32,947 nt of DNA from Bacteroidales bacterium (GCA_028280405.1 JANQLW010000015.1:1-32947); one strand, 5' to 3'; shown: positions 8,297-16,973, counted from the stretch's first letter. Notes: generated by a model from the letters alone, not told the origin. Numbers and translations are program-made.

Positions 8297-9456
8297 TTTT
8301 ATTAGACAAACCCTACATTTCTGATTTTTTAATCAACACCTTAATTGAAAATAACATTCCTGTAATTAATACTCCTATTACCAAAAAGCTGATAAATAAT
8401 GACCAGCTAAATTTTGTTTCTGAGGAAAAAGCGATAAACCTGATCAAGGAAAACCCTGAAACCATTATTTATACGAATTCAGAAAATACGATTAAATGGA
8501 TAGAAGATCATTTAGCTTTTACCAAGCTACCCGATTACATAAAAATCTTTAAAGATAAGTTTGCATTCAGAGAACTTTTACAGAATATCTATCCCGAATA
8601 CTATTTTCAAAAAGTAAAATTTGAAGAATTTGACCAGTTTGATATTTCTAAAATCAAGTTTCCTGTTATCATAAAGCCAACAATAGGTTTTTTTAGCTTA
8701 GGAGTTTATCGCATAGATAATGAATCTCAATGGATTCCTACCATCTCGAAAATAAAAGCTGAATTTGAAGCCAAGAAAAATATGTACCCCAAAGAAGTAG
8801 TGAATACTTCGGATTTTGTTTTGGAAGAAGTAATAGATGGTGATGAATTTGCAATCGATTGTTATTTCGATAAAAATGGGAAACCTGTTATCATGAATAT
8901 TCTGAAGCATAATTTCTCTTCGGAAGCAGACATGAGTGACAGGGTATATTTCACTTCCAAAGAGTTAATACTTGAGTACAAAGACAGATTCCAGCAATTC
9001 ATGGATCAGTTAAGTGAGTTGATTGATGTGAAAAGATTTGCTATTCATGTTGAAATCCGAATTCGGGAAAACGGACAAATTATTCCTATCGAAATAAATC
9101 CAATGCGTTTTGGAGGTTGGTGTACTACTGCTGATCTTGCTTATCATGCTTACGGTTTAAATCTTTATCAATATTTCTTCGAACAAAAAAAACCGGAGTG
9201 GAATGAATTGTTTAGAGGCAAAGATGGATTGATTTATAGCATGGTTATTCTGGATAATAGTACAGGAGTTGATGTTCATGATATTCATAACTTTGATTAC
9301 AATAAACTTTTAAATCAATTTGAAAACCCACTTGAGCTAAGAAAAGTGGACCACAAAAAATATACAATTTTTGGAATTATGTTTTGTGAAACAAGAAATG
9401 AAAATATCAAAGAAATAGATCACATACTTCATTCTGATCTTCGCGAATTCATTTAG
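8293..9456 (+). CDS. ATP-grasp domain protein
   Basis: A 387-residue protein with an ATP-grasp fold, which uses ATP to join a carboxylate to an amine, thiol or imine through an acylphosphate. Visible motifs are FPVIIKPTIGFFSLGVY (residues about 123-139; Lys128 would contact ATP), FVLEEVIDGDEFAIDCYFD for the adenine-binding loop, and HVEIRIR...PIEINPMRFGG, where Glu267 and Asn269 would bind Mg2+. The N-terminal 100 residues resemble a pre-ATP-grasp domain. The substrate is unknown; it is not one of the purine or D-Ala-D-Ala ligases I would recognise. The start overlaps the preceding membrane gene by four bases. The downstream 158 bases lead to an unrelated promoter. Confidence 0.8.
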   Translation: MILLDKPYISDFLINTLIENNIPVINTPITKKLINNDQLNFVSEEKAINLIKENPETIIYTNSENTIKWIEDHLAFTKLPDYIKIFKDKFAFRELLQNIYPEYYFQKVKFEEFDQFDISKIKFPVIIKPTIGFFSLGVYRIDNESQWIPTISKIKAEFEAKKNMYPKEVVNTSDFVLEEVIDGDEFAIDCYFDKNGKPVIMNILKHNFSSEADMSDRVYFTSKELILEYKDRFQQFMDQLSELIDVKRFAIHVEIRIRENGQIIPIEINPMRFGGWCTTADLAYHAYGLNLYQYFFEQKKPEWNELFRGKDGLIYSMVILDNSTGVDVHDIHNFDYNKLLNQFENPLELRKVDHKKYTIFGIMFCETRNENIKEIDHILHSDLREFI

Positions 9457-9598
9457 AAATCAAAGTTTTTATTTAGAATAATTCTAATCTATATTTCATA
9501 AGCAACTCATTATAAAACAACTACATTTTTACTGTTCTAAATTTCACAAAGCAATTAAATATCATATCATAATTTTTTAATTGTAATAATTTAAGTAC

Positions 9599-9606
9599 TA
9601 CTTTTG
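9599..9606 (+). promoter_or_regulatory. Putative -7 box for the His-rich protein/TonB receptor unit
   Basis: TACTTTTG fits TAnnTTTG and is 8 bases before the ATG at 9615. A TTG at 9581-9583 is somewhat close (15-base spacer). The preceding 40 bases are very AT-rich and could hold a metal-regulator site, but no clear palindrome was found. Confidence 0.5.
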
Positions 9607-9614
9607 CTCCAATC

Positions 9615-9992
9615 ATGAGACAAAAGTATAGAATATACCATTTGATTGTATCAGGACTGATCCTGTTATCTATAGGATTCACCCTCCTTAATCAGGGATT
9701 ATATTCTCATACACACCACTTATGTGATGGCTCTATTGTGGTACATGCCCATCCTTTTAAAAAGAACCAGGAAGATACAACATCCAGTAATCATACGCAT
9801 ACTGAGAATTCTTTATTCACTATTGATTTATGGAATAAAATATTAAGCAATCTTGTGTTTGTTGTATTATTTTTCACTTTGCTACTTAAAGCAAAAAAGA
9901 CATTATATCAAGCTTTTAAGTTAACATATTCCTCTGTTGACCTGCATCAACAATTTGCAGGAAGAGCTCCACCTGTTTTTATCAGCATCTAG
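9615..9992 (+). CDS. Small His-rich membrane protein upstream of TonB receptor
   Basis: A 125-residue protein with two hydrophobic segments (about 9-28 and 74-93). Between them lies a loop of about 45 residues rich in His: SHTHHLCDG, VVHAHPF and NHTHTEN, with one Cys. The loop should face the periplasm if the N-terminus is inside. The C-terminus ends in FAGRAPPVFISI. I do not recognise a named domain. The His-rich loop next to a TonB-dependent receptor suggests binding or sensing of a transition metal such as zinc or copper, which is inference. It is followed after 117 bases, including a hairpin, by the receptor gene. Confidence 0.65.
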   Translation: MRQKYRIYHLIVSGLILLSIGFTLLNQGLYSHTHHLCDGSIVVHAHPFKKNQEDTTSSNHTHTENSLFTIDLWNKILSNLVFVVLFFTLLLKAKKTLYQAFKLTYSSVDLHQQFAGRAPPVFISI

Positions 9993-10000
9993 TTTTAAGC

Positions 10001-10050
10001 CCTATCATCAGGTAATACATGTAGATTACCTCATATTCTGATAGGTATTT
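10001..10050 (+). promoter_or_regulatory. Hairpin with T-rich tail between two genes
   Basis: CCTATCA (10001-10007) pairs with TGATAGG (10039-10045), and inside this AGGTAAT (10010-10016) pairs with ATTACCT (10025-10031). TATTTTT follows. It could be a weak terminator that reduces expression of the TonB receptor relative to the small gene, or a leader structure. The unequal internal spacing makes it a two-step stem. Confidence 0.45.
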
Positions 10051-10109
10051 TTCAAGTACAATTTATTAATACTCAGAAAGGCTGATACTTTTCTGGCAAA
10101 TAATTAAAC

Positions 10110-12452
10110 ATGATTAAAAGAATTTTAAGCATTTTAATGGCTATAAGTATATCACTGTCATTAACTGCTGCTAAAAAAAATACAGATGCCAATGTTGTAG
10201 GACATGTTGTCTGTAAAGGAGAACATTTACCCTACGTAAGTGTATACATAAAAGGCACAACCATTGGTAGTGCAACAGATGAAACCGGCCATTTTCAATT
10301 AATTAACTTACCACAGGGAGAACATACAATTGTTGCCCAAATGGTTGGCTATAAACAAAAGGAAATAAAATTTACTGCTGTAAAAGGCAAAACCAAAGAA
10401 ATAAAATTTAACCTGGAAGAAGACTTATTAGGTTTGGAAGAAGTTGTAGTTACAGGAGATCGCAACAAAGTAAAAAGAAAAGAATCACTGGTCATTGTGA
10501 ATTCAATATCTCCAAAACTTTTAAAAACGACACAATCAATAAATATAAGTGAAGGCCTTGCCTTTTGTCCAGGTTTAAGAGTCGAAAATAATTGTCAGAA
10601 TTGTGGCTTTACCCAGTTAAGAATGAATGGAATGGAAGGGCCCTATTCTCAAATACTCATTAACAGCCGTCCTATTTTTAGCGGATTAGCAGGCGTATAC
10701 GGATTGGAATTAATTCCTTCCAATATGATTGAAAGAATAGAAGTTATACGTGGAGGAGGCTCAGCTTTATATGGAAGTAATGCCATTGCCGGTACGGTAA
10801 ACCTTATTTTAAAAGACCCTATTCATAATCATTATGAAATGGGCTATAGTATGAATATTATAGGTAAAGGAAATTCTGCGATAGATCAGAATTTTACAGC
10901 TAATGTTTCCGTAGTATCTGCAAACCATAATTCAGGAATGTCATTATATGCTTTTCACCGTAATAAAGATCCTTATGATGCCAATGGAGATGATTTTTCA
11001 GAAATTTCAAAAGTGTTAAATACTACTTTTGGAACCAGGGGATTTCACAGGATAAATGACAAAAACAAAATCGTTGCTGATTTCTTTGTAATTGATGAAA
11101 ATCGTAGAGGTGGCAATAAATTCGATTACCCAAACCATGAGGCTGATATATCAGAGGCATTGCAACATACGATTACTTCAGGAGCAATAAATTATGAAAG
11201 CTTTATCAGCGAAAAAAGCATACTGAATATATTTGGTTCTTTCCAAAATGTAAACAGAGATTCTTATTATGGTGCAGAACAGGCATTGGATGCCTACGGT
11301 CATACCACAAGCTTTACATATGCTACCGGTGCTACCTATAAATCAAATTTCCAACAATCTAACCTGGTCGTTGGTGTAGAAAATACAGGAGAATGGCTAA
11401 AAGATAAAAAGTTGGGATACCTGGATATAGGAGAAGCATACGTGGATGGAAATGATGAAATCGTAATTCCAAGGGTTCCGAATAGTATTATTGCCGACCA
11501 GCATTTAAATACTACAGGTGCATATTTTCAGTATGATTATAAATTTGCAAGATTAAAAGTTTCTGCAGGTATGAGATATGACCATTATAAAATTACGGAA
11601 AAGGAACATTCCAGCGATATTTCAGGAAATGTATTTAGCCCAAGAGTTAATTTATTATATGACCTAAGCAAGAATATTCAACTGAGAACAAGCTATTCTC
11701 AGGGATATAGGGTGCCTCAGATATTTGATGAAGACTTACATATTGAGACTTCCGCATCAAGAAGGGTTATTCATAAAAACGATCCGGACTTGAAGCAAGA
11801 AACCAGCCATAGTTTCATGGCTTCCATTAATTTTCACAGAAATACTGATGCCGGAAGTTTTGAGTTATTACTGGAAGGTTTTTATACCATACTTGATAAT
11901 CCTTTTGCCAACGAATATGGCACACCTGATGCTGAAGGAACCGTTATTTATACACGGGTCAATGCTCAGGATGGTGCAAAAGTTCAAGGGATCAATGCAG
12001 AATTTACGTTCATTCCTTCTGCCAAGTTTAATTTAAAAGCCGGTTTTACGGTTCAGTCAAGTAAATTTGATACACCTGTAGAGTTTGATGAAAAAAAGTT
12101 TTTCAGATCTCCTGATAATTACGGTTTCTTAAATATGTTGTGGTTGCCAAAGAAATCATGGGAATTAAGTGCAACAGCAAATTATACCGGTAAAATGCTG
12201 ATTCCTTATTTTGGAAATTCTGAAGACGGAGAATTAAGGACTTCTAAAAGCTTTATGGAAATCGGATGTAAAATCAAGAAAGAGATAACTTTTAAGAAAA
12301 AGAAAAATAAATTGGGAATTTATGCAGGAGTTAAAAATATTTTCAATTCCTATCAGGATGATTTTGACTTTGGTGACGAAAGAGATCCGGGTTATATATA
12401 TGGACCCAATACTCCCCGAACTTTTTATTTTGGGGTAACTTTTGGAATCTAA
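10110..12452 (+). CDS. TonB-dependent receptor with Cys-x-x-Cys plug
   Basis: A 780-residue outer-membrane receptor that would import a substrate using TonB/ExbBD energy. Order: signal peptide (1-21), carboxypeptidase-like regulatory domain (about 29-110, ending LEEVVVTGDRN), plug (about 122-235, with IERIEVIRGGGSALYGSNAIAGTVNLI) and a 22-strand barrel ending in YFGVTFGI with a terminal hydrophobic residue. NCQNCG at residues 161-166 puts two cysteines (162, 165) in the plug, unusual for siderophore or vitamin receptors. With the His-rich neighbour this fits a metal or metallophore receptor, but the substrate is inferred, not shown. No SusD partner is present, so glycan import is unlikely. 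A perfect terminator follows after 28 bases. Confidence 0.88.
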   Translation: MIKRILSILMAISISLSLTAAKKNTDANVVGHVVCKGEHLPYVSVYIKGTTIGSATDETGHFQLINLPQGEHTIVAQMVGYKQKEIKFTAVKGKTKEIKFNLEEDLLGLEEVVVTGDRNKVKRKESLVIVNSISPKLLKTTQSINISEGLAFCPGLRVENNCQNCGFTQLRMNGMEGPYSQILINSRPIFSGLAGVYGLELIPSNMIERIEVIRGGGSALYGSNAIAGTVNLILKDPIHNHYEMGYSMNIIGKGNSAIDQNFTANVSVVSANHNSGMSLYAFHRNKDPYDANGDDFSEISKVLNTTFGTRGFHRINDKNKIVADFFVIDENRRGGNKFDYPNHEADISEALQHTITSGAINYESFISEKSILNIFGSFQNVNRDSYYGAEQALDAYGHTTSFTYATGATYKSNFQQSNLVVGVENTGEWLKDKKLGYLDIGEAYVDGNDEIVIPRVPNSIIADQHLNTTGAYFQYDYKFARLKVSAGMRYDHYKITEKEHSSDISGNVFSPRVNLLYDLSKNIQLRTSYSQGYRVPQIFDEDLHIETSASRRVIHKNDPDLKQETSHSFMASINFHRNTDAGSFELLLEGFYTILDNPFANEYGTPDAEGTVIYTRVNAQDGAKVQGINAEFTFIPSAKFNLKAGFTVQSSKFDTPVEFDEKKFFRSPDNYGFLNMLWLPKKSWELSATANYTGKMLIPYFGNSEDGELRTSKSFMEIGCKIKKEITFKKKKNKLGIYAGVKNIFNSYQDDFDFGDERDPGYIYGPNTPRTFYFGVTFGI

Positions 12453-12480
12453 CACAAGAATTGATTAATACTTATGAAGG

Positions 12481-12507
12481 GCCGGTATTTAAATACCGGC
12501 TTTTTTT
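12481..12507 (+). terminator. Intrinsic terminator after the TonB receptor
   Basis: A perfect 20-bp palindrome, GCCGGTATTT paired with AAATACCGGC (12481-12500), is followed directly by seven T. It begins 28 bases after the receptor stop codon. It lies inside the upstream extension of the next open frame, which argues against a start before about 12510 for that gene. Confidence 0.9.
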
Positions 12508-12568
12508 ATTTCCACGCAACCTTTCCGATATAGGCATCATCATATATGCAGAACTAAAAACTTCGACA

Positions 12569-13186
12569 ATGAATAAACTTTTTAGCTACGCCATCTTACT
12601 GGTATTTTTATCATCAACTAATCTACTGGTAAATGCACAATCGGACTCAGAAATCAATTCAAACTATATTTCAAAAGGATTTTTCAATAATACAGATATT
12701 GGTTTATTATTGGGATCATCTCAAAATACACAAAAGTCTCCCCTCTCATTTTTGTCTGTTACAGGCTATCATTTTAATCCTAAATTAGCCGTAGGCTTAG
12801 GTGTAGGACTGGATCTACTGAATGAATCATATATCCCGCTTGTTGCTGACATCAGGTATTACTTTAGAAATACAAATTTTTCTCCTTTCATATTCTTTCA
12901 GGGAGGATATCATATTCCGGTTGAAGACAGGGTAAGCTATCAAACTTACGATCGGTTCAACGGGCTTTGGATCATCCCTGATTTCAGTATTGAAAAAATT
13001 AATTCAAAAGGAGGCCTCATCATTAATCCCGGTTTTGGTTTAAGAAAAATGTTTGGGTCAAACTTCGGATTGACCTTTGCAGTTTCTTATAGATACCATC
13101 GCCTAAAATATGAAGCTACAGAAGACAACAAACTCGAAATTGAATACAATCGATTAAATCTCAGAGTGGGAATCATTTTTAAATAA
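12569..13186 (+). CDS. Predicted outer-membrane beta-barrel protein
   Basis: A 205-residue secreted protein from the ATG at 12569. The open frame reaches back to a TTG at 12461, but that extension spans the receptor terminator and the residues before 12569 look non-coding. A signal peptide occupies residues 1-24 (MNKLFSYAILLVFL...NAQ). The mature part alternates hydrophobic and polar residues (LAVGLGVGLDLL, VADIRYYF, FIFFQGGYH, LTFAVSYRYH) and ends NLRVGIIFK, as in small eight-strand OmpA-like barrels of Bacteroidota. No specific family is recognised. A 24-base gap to the next gene suggests a two-gene operon with the LVIVD lipoprotein. Confidence 0.7.
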   Translation: MNKLFSYAILLVFLSSTNLLVNAQSDSEINSNYISKGFFNNTDIGLLLGSSQNTQKSPLSFLSVTGYHFNPKLAVGLGVGLDLLNESYIPLVADIRYYFRNTNFSPFIFFQGGYHIPVEDRVSYQTYDRFNGLWIIPDFSIEKINSKGGLIINPGFGLRKMFGSNFGLTFAVSYRYHRLKYEATEDNKLEIEYNRLNLRVGIIFK

Positions 13187-13210
13187 GCATTAACCTAAAT
13201 TGGACAGATC

Positions 13211-14470
13211 ATGAAAAAACAATATATATTATTCTTGCTAATAGTTTTCAGTTTAAATGCGTGTAAAGATAAATATATTCAGGTATTTAAAGGGAATAGC
13301 CCAATCTATATGTCTTATGAAGATTTAGCGCAATCGGTAAAACAGGTTGATGCAAAAACCTTAAAGAATCCGGGTAAAATGTACTTTAAAGATGACTATA
13401 TTTTCATAGTGGAGGAATTACAAGGAATTCACATTATAAACAATAATGACCCGTCAAATCCGGTAAATCAAAGTTTTATTGAAATTCCGGGAGCTGTCGA
13501 TATTGCAATAAAAGGGGATAAACTCTATGCTGATAGTTATGTTGATTTAGTTACACTTGATATCAGTGATCTGGATAATATCAATGAACTATATAGAAAT
13601 GAAAAAGTATTTCCCTATATATTGCCTCCATTCGACAATGATTATCCGGTAGCTGAAATAGATGAAGACAAGGGAGTTGTTATTGGCTGGGAATTAAAAA
13701 CGGTAAAACAAACGATGGACTATATCCATTATCCTATTATTTTTATGGAAAGGGATGTTGCTTCAAATTTTTCATCAAAAGCAGGTGTAAGTAGCAGTGG
13801 TTTTGGAGTTGGAGGCTCTATGGCCAGATTCGGGCTTTACAAGGAAGTATTATATGTAGTAGATAATAACAAACTAAATATTTTCGATATTACTGATGCA
13901 GATAAGCCGGAAGAATATGCTGAATTTTATGCAGGATGGGGAATTGAAACGATGTATATCCTGGATGATAAAATGTTTTTAGGAACTCAAAGCGGTATGA
14001 GAATATATGATATTTCAAATGAGCTATCTCCGATGTATATCAGTGAATTCTGGCATGTAACAGCCTGTGACCCTGTAGTCGTAAAAGATGATATGGCTTA
14101 TGTAACTTTGAGAGGGGGAAGTACATGCTGGAACAACGTAAATGAGCTGGATGTAGTCTCAATCAGTGATATTAACAACCCGGAACTAGTGGAAAGATAC
14201 CCTATGACTAACCCTCATGGGATAGGAATAGATGGCAACACCTTATTCCTTTGTGACGGGGATGCCGGTTTAAAAATATACGACATTTCCGACCCGTTAA
14301 AGATTGATGAGAATCAAATAGCTGTATTCTCAAACATCAATGCATTTGATGTAATTCCAATCAATAATGTATTATTGTTAATCGGAGATGACGGTTTGTA
14401 CCAATATGATTATAGTAATTTGAATGATATTCAGTTTCTAAGTAAAATTGATGTGGAAGATTCAAATTAA
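13211..14470 (+). CDS. LVIVD-repeat lipoprotein
   Basis: A 419-residue lipoprotein. The signal peptide ends in a lipobox, FSLNAC, with lipidated Cys18; the next residues KDKY give no clear surface-export motif. The body consists of repeated beta units of the LVIVD type, each with a DISD- or NDPSNP-like turn: INNNDPSNPVN, LVTLDISDLDN, LNIFDITDADKPEEYAEF, MRIYDISNELSPMYISEF, LDVVSISDINNPELVERY and LKIYDISDPLKID. They probably form a beta-propeller that binds a partner or ligand at the cell envelope. The family has no defined biochemical function. Two cysteines in the body (TACDP and STCWN) are close and may form a disulfide. It is probably co-transcribed with the barrel gene upstream. Confidence 0.8.
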   Translation: MKKQYILFLLIVFSLNACKDKYIQVFKGNSPIYMSYEDLAQSVKQVDAKTLKNPGKMYFKDDYIFIVEELQGIHIINNNDPSNPVNQSFIEIPGAVDIAIKGDKLYADSYVDLVTLDISDLDNINELYRNEKVFPYILPPFDNDYPVAEIDEDKGVVIGWELKTVKQTMDYIHYPIIFMERDVASNFSSKAGVSSSGFGVGGSMARFGLYKEVLYVVDNNKLNIFDITDADKPEEYAEFYAGWGIETMYILDDKMFLGTQSGMRIYDISNELSPMYISEFWHVTACDPVVVKDDMAYVTLRGGSTCWNNVNELDVVSISDINNPELVERYPMTNPHGIGIDGNTLFLCDGDAGLKIYDISDPLKIDENQIAVFSNINAFDVIPINNVLLLIGDDGLYQYDYSNLNDIQFLSKIDVEDSN

Positions 14471-14514
14471 TACGTTCTTTGAATTAGTATAGGGAGTCCA
14501 GAAAGGCAAATTAT

Positions 14515-14522
14515 TATATTTG
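14515..14522 (+). promoter_or_regulatory. Putative -7 box for the first ECF sigma operon
   Basis: TATATTTG matches TAnnTTTG exactly, 27 bases before the GTG at 14550. The only nearby TTTG (14478-14481) is too far upstream for a -33 element, so the promoter may depend on an activator or an alternative sigma factor. Confidence 0.5.
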
Positions 14523-14549
14523 TGATTCATAACCATTGAATAAAAAGGA

Positions 14550-15104
14550 GTGAGCTCGGAGGTATTACAGGAAATAATACAAGGTTGCATAGAAAGCAAA
14601 AGGGATTCGCAGGAGCAATTATTTAAATTGTTTTCTGCGAAAATGTTTGCTGTTTGCCTGTATTATACAAAAAATCAAACTGAAGCCGAAGACCTGTTGC
14701 ATAATGGTTTTATAAAAGTATTTCACAGTATTCGACAATTTAAGGGCAAAGGTTCCTTTGAAGGATGGATCAGAAGAATATTTACAAATACAGCACTTGA
14801 ACAATTTCGGAAAAAGAAATTAATATTAACAGAAGATCATATTGAATATGATCAGGAGAACAAAAATGATGATATTTTAAGCCGCATTAGTGCAAAGGAA
14901 TTAATCAGTCTGATTCAGGAACTAAGTCCGGCATACAGAATGGTTTTTAATTTATATGCACTGGAAGGATATTCACATAAAGAAATCAGTGAAGAACTAA
15001 ATATTTCTATTGGAACCTCTAAATCTAATTTATCCAGGGCAAGAAATATTTTGCAGCATAGGATTTCATTACTGACAGAAAATGAAAAAGTATTAAGACG
15101 ATGA
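14550..15104 (+). CDS. ECF sigma-70 factor
   Basis: A 184-residue alternative sigma factor. Region 2 covers about residues 20-90, with NQTEAEDLLHNGFIKVFHSI for -10 recognition and core binding, and FEGWIRRIFTNTALEQFRKKK after it. Region 4 covers about 120-175, with the helix-turn-helix GYSHKEISEELNISIGTSKS. There is no region 1.1 or 3, as expected for ECF factors. The start is GTG, with AAAGGAG immediately before it and no spacing, so the true start could be slightly different; no ATG is available nearby. The stop overlaps the start of the next gene by four bases (ATGA), which is typical for a sigma/anti-sigma pair. The target genes are unknown. Confidence 0.85.
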   Translation: MSSEVLQEIIQGCIESKRDSQEQLFKLFSAKMFAVCLYYTKNQTEAEDLLHNGFIKVFHSIRQFKGKGSFEGWIRRIFTNTALEQFRKKKLILTEDHIEYDQENKNDDILSRISAKELISLIQELSPAYRMVFNLYALEGYSHKEISEELNISIGTSKSNLSRARNILQHRISLLTENEKVLRR

Positions 15105-16447
15105 AAAAAGGAGATCAACATATAGATAAGTTGACAAAGCAATTGCTATCTGATATGGAAGTGCAAGCTCCTGAAGGTAGTTGGGATAAAATTGCAACAA
15201 GCCTTGATAAAAAGCAAAAGAAAACAATTCCTCTATACAAAAAGCTGGAATTTATTGCTGCAGCAGTTGTATTAATTGGGGCACTCATATCATCTGTATT
15301 TATATTTAATGACAAAGAACAAGATCTTATCAGTGATAATACGATAACCAGTGGGGATTCGACAGCTATTATTTCAAATTCGACAAACACTATTTCAACC
15401 CAAATAGCAAAAGAACAGAGAGTAACTGAAATAGAAAAACCAATTGGAATATATGCAAAGCCTAAACAGACACATAAAACTAAAAGTGCTGATAGTAAAG
15501 AACTAATGATACAAGCAGAAGAAAGAGCTAAAAATTCTATTGCATCAATTCAAATAGTACCTTTTAACAAAAAAATTGACGATCCTTCTTCACTGTTAAA
15601 GCTTTATAATATTAAGCTGGAAGAAAATTTAGATTCCTGGCAGGCAAGCTATGCCGATGAGCTTCTTGCTCAAAAAGAAGATAAGATCAAACTCTCATCG
15701 AATAGTTGGAAATTAGGAATTGCTTATTCTCCAACTTATGCAAATAGTTCTTCAAATGCTTCACAGGAAAAAGCATTGGCTGCTGATTTTGGAAGTAGAA
15801 GCCAGAATTACATAGATGAAAAAACAAAAACAACCTTTACATTTGGAGTCAATGTTTCTTATGCACTATCTAAAAAGGTAAGTATACAATCAGGATTATA
15901 TTATCAAAAGCACCAAAATCAGATATCGTCAAACAGGCTATTGGTTAACTCTGAAGATTTAAATGCTATTCAATTAACTAAAACCAGCTCGGGGAATATT
16001 AATATTATGAATGATATCAATATAAACACCAATGCCGGTTTCGAATATTTAATGGAAAATAATAATGCTGTAGCAGAAATTGATCCTAATGCAGACTTAA
16101 TTCAAAATTTTGCCTATTTGGAAATTCCAATGATTGTCAGCTATCAATTACTGGATTCCAGGTTTGATGTATATTTACAAAGTGGTTTACATACCGGATT
16201 TGTGATAAATAATAGTGTGACTATTTCCGGTTTTAATTCAGAAAGTATAGGCAGCACAGATAATATCAATTCTGTCATATTTAGAAGTATGATTGGTATA
16301 TCTTTTGAATATCCGTTAAGTAAACAGCTATTCTTTAATTTCACCCCTTCTTATAAATATCAGCTAAATGATTTAAATCGTTCAGTGAATTTTAGATCAA
16401 AATTTAACTTTTTCGACTTAAAAACAGGAATTAGCTATAGGTTTTAA
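15101..16447 (+). CDS. Anti-sigma-like membrane protein with C-terminal barrel-like domain
   Basis: A 448-residue protein. Residues 1-48 are cytoplasmic-like, with PEGSWDKIATSLD resembling the short anti-sigma start seen in Bacteroidota. A single membrane helix spans about 50-70. A low-complexity Ser/Thr/Lys region (about 75-150) follows. From about residue 205 there is a beta-rich domain resembling PorT/outer-membrane barrels (WKLGIAYSP, FGVNVSYAL, VSIQSGLYYQKHQ, LEIPMIVSYQLL, FFNFTPSYKYQL, and the end FFDLKTGISYRF). It overlaps the sigma gene, so it is probably its regulator. How an inner-membrane helix and a barrel-like domain share one chain is unclear. Similar fusions occur after ECF factors in this phylum. 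Confidence 0.75.
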   Translation: MKKGDQHIDKLTKQLLSDMEVQAPEGSWDKIATSLDKKQKKTIPLYKKLEFIAAAVVLIGALISSVFIFNDKEQDLISDNTITSGDSTAIISNSTNTISTQIAKEQRVTEIEKPIGIYAKPKQTHKTKSADSKELMIQAEERAKNSIASIQIVPFNKKIDDPSSLLKLYNIKLEENLDSWQASYADELLAQKEDKIKLSSNSWKLGIAYSPTYANSSSNASQEKALAADFGSRSQNYIDEKTKTTFTFGVNVSYALSKKVSIQSGLYYQKHQNQISSNRLLVNSEDLNAIQLTKTSSGNINIMNDININTNAGFEYLMENNNAVAEIDPNADLIQNFAYLEIPMIVSYQLLDSRFDVYLQSGLHTGFVINNSVTISGFNSESIGSTDNINSVIFRSMIGISFEYPLSKQLFFNFTPSYKYQLNDLNRSVNFRSKFNFFDLKTGISYRF

Positions 16448-16492
16448 AAAAATCTATTATATTAGCTTTCCAAATTTAAAACACAGTAAAAC

Positions 16493-16912
16493 ATGAAAAG
16501 ATTCTTATTATCATTCAGCGCATTAATTATTGTGCTGGCTTTTTCTTCCTGTAATTCTACAAAGCAAGCATCTCTTGAAGGTAGCTGGAAAAAGGCAAAT
16601 ACCGATAAAGACAATTATATTGTAACTTTTAAAGGCGATAAATGGGAATACAAGAAAAATGGAGAAATAACCATGTATGGCACTTTTGAAGTTAAAGGTA
16701 GTAAGTTGATTTTAAAAGAAGAGGTTCAGGGACATTCTCACGAAGGAGAACATAGCCATGAGGGTGAAGAAACACATTCGCATGAAGGTGATCACGATCA
16801 CAGTCATGAAGGAGTGCACACTCATGATCATGAATACACATTTAAAATTACCGGAACAAAACTTGAATTAACAATCGGAGGCAGAACTTCCGTATTTAAC
16901 AAAGTAAAATAG
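16493..16912 (+). CDS. His-rich lipoprotein with lipocalin-like repeats
   Basis: A 139-residue lipoprotein with lipobox AFSSC (Cys20). The core has short beta segments typical of small lipocalin-like Bacteroidota lipoproteins: LEGSWKKA, DNYIVTFKGDKWEYKKNG, MYGTFEVKGSKLILKE, and after an insert YTFKITGTKLELTIGG. The insert at residues 81-113 has twelve His in 33 positions with four HSHEG units (81, 87, 95, 103), and it is rich in Glu and Asp. This is most likely a binding segment for zinc, nickel or copper, placed in a loop between two strands. It is probably a single-gene unit with a terminator behind it. The function is inferred only from composition. Confidence 0.75.
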   Translation: MKRFLLSFSALIIVLAFSSCNSTKQASLEGSWKKANTDKDNYIVTFKGDKWEYKKNGEITMYGTFEVKGSKLILKEEVQGHSHEGEHSHEGEETHSHEGDHDHSHEGVHTHDHEYTFKITGTKLELTIGGRTSVFNKVK

Positions 16913-16942
16913 TACACACACCAAATATTACTAAATATGAAA

Positions 16943-16973
16943 AGTGGTTCGATTTATCGGGCTGCTTTTTTTT
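16943..16973 (+). terminator. Intrinsic terminator after the His-rich lipoprotein
   Basis: AGTGGTTCGA (16943-16952) pairs with TCGGGCTGCT (16957-16966) as a 10-bp stem with four G-U pairs and a TTTA loop, followed by a run of T to 16973. It lies about 30 bases after the stop codon. Confidence 0.75.

Noticed and set aside
12461-12568. A 36-residue upstream extension of the barrel protein starting with TTG
   Set aside because: It spans the perfect intrinsic terminator of the receptor gene, and a normal signal peptide begins at 12569.
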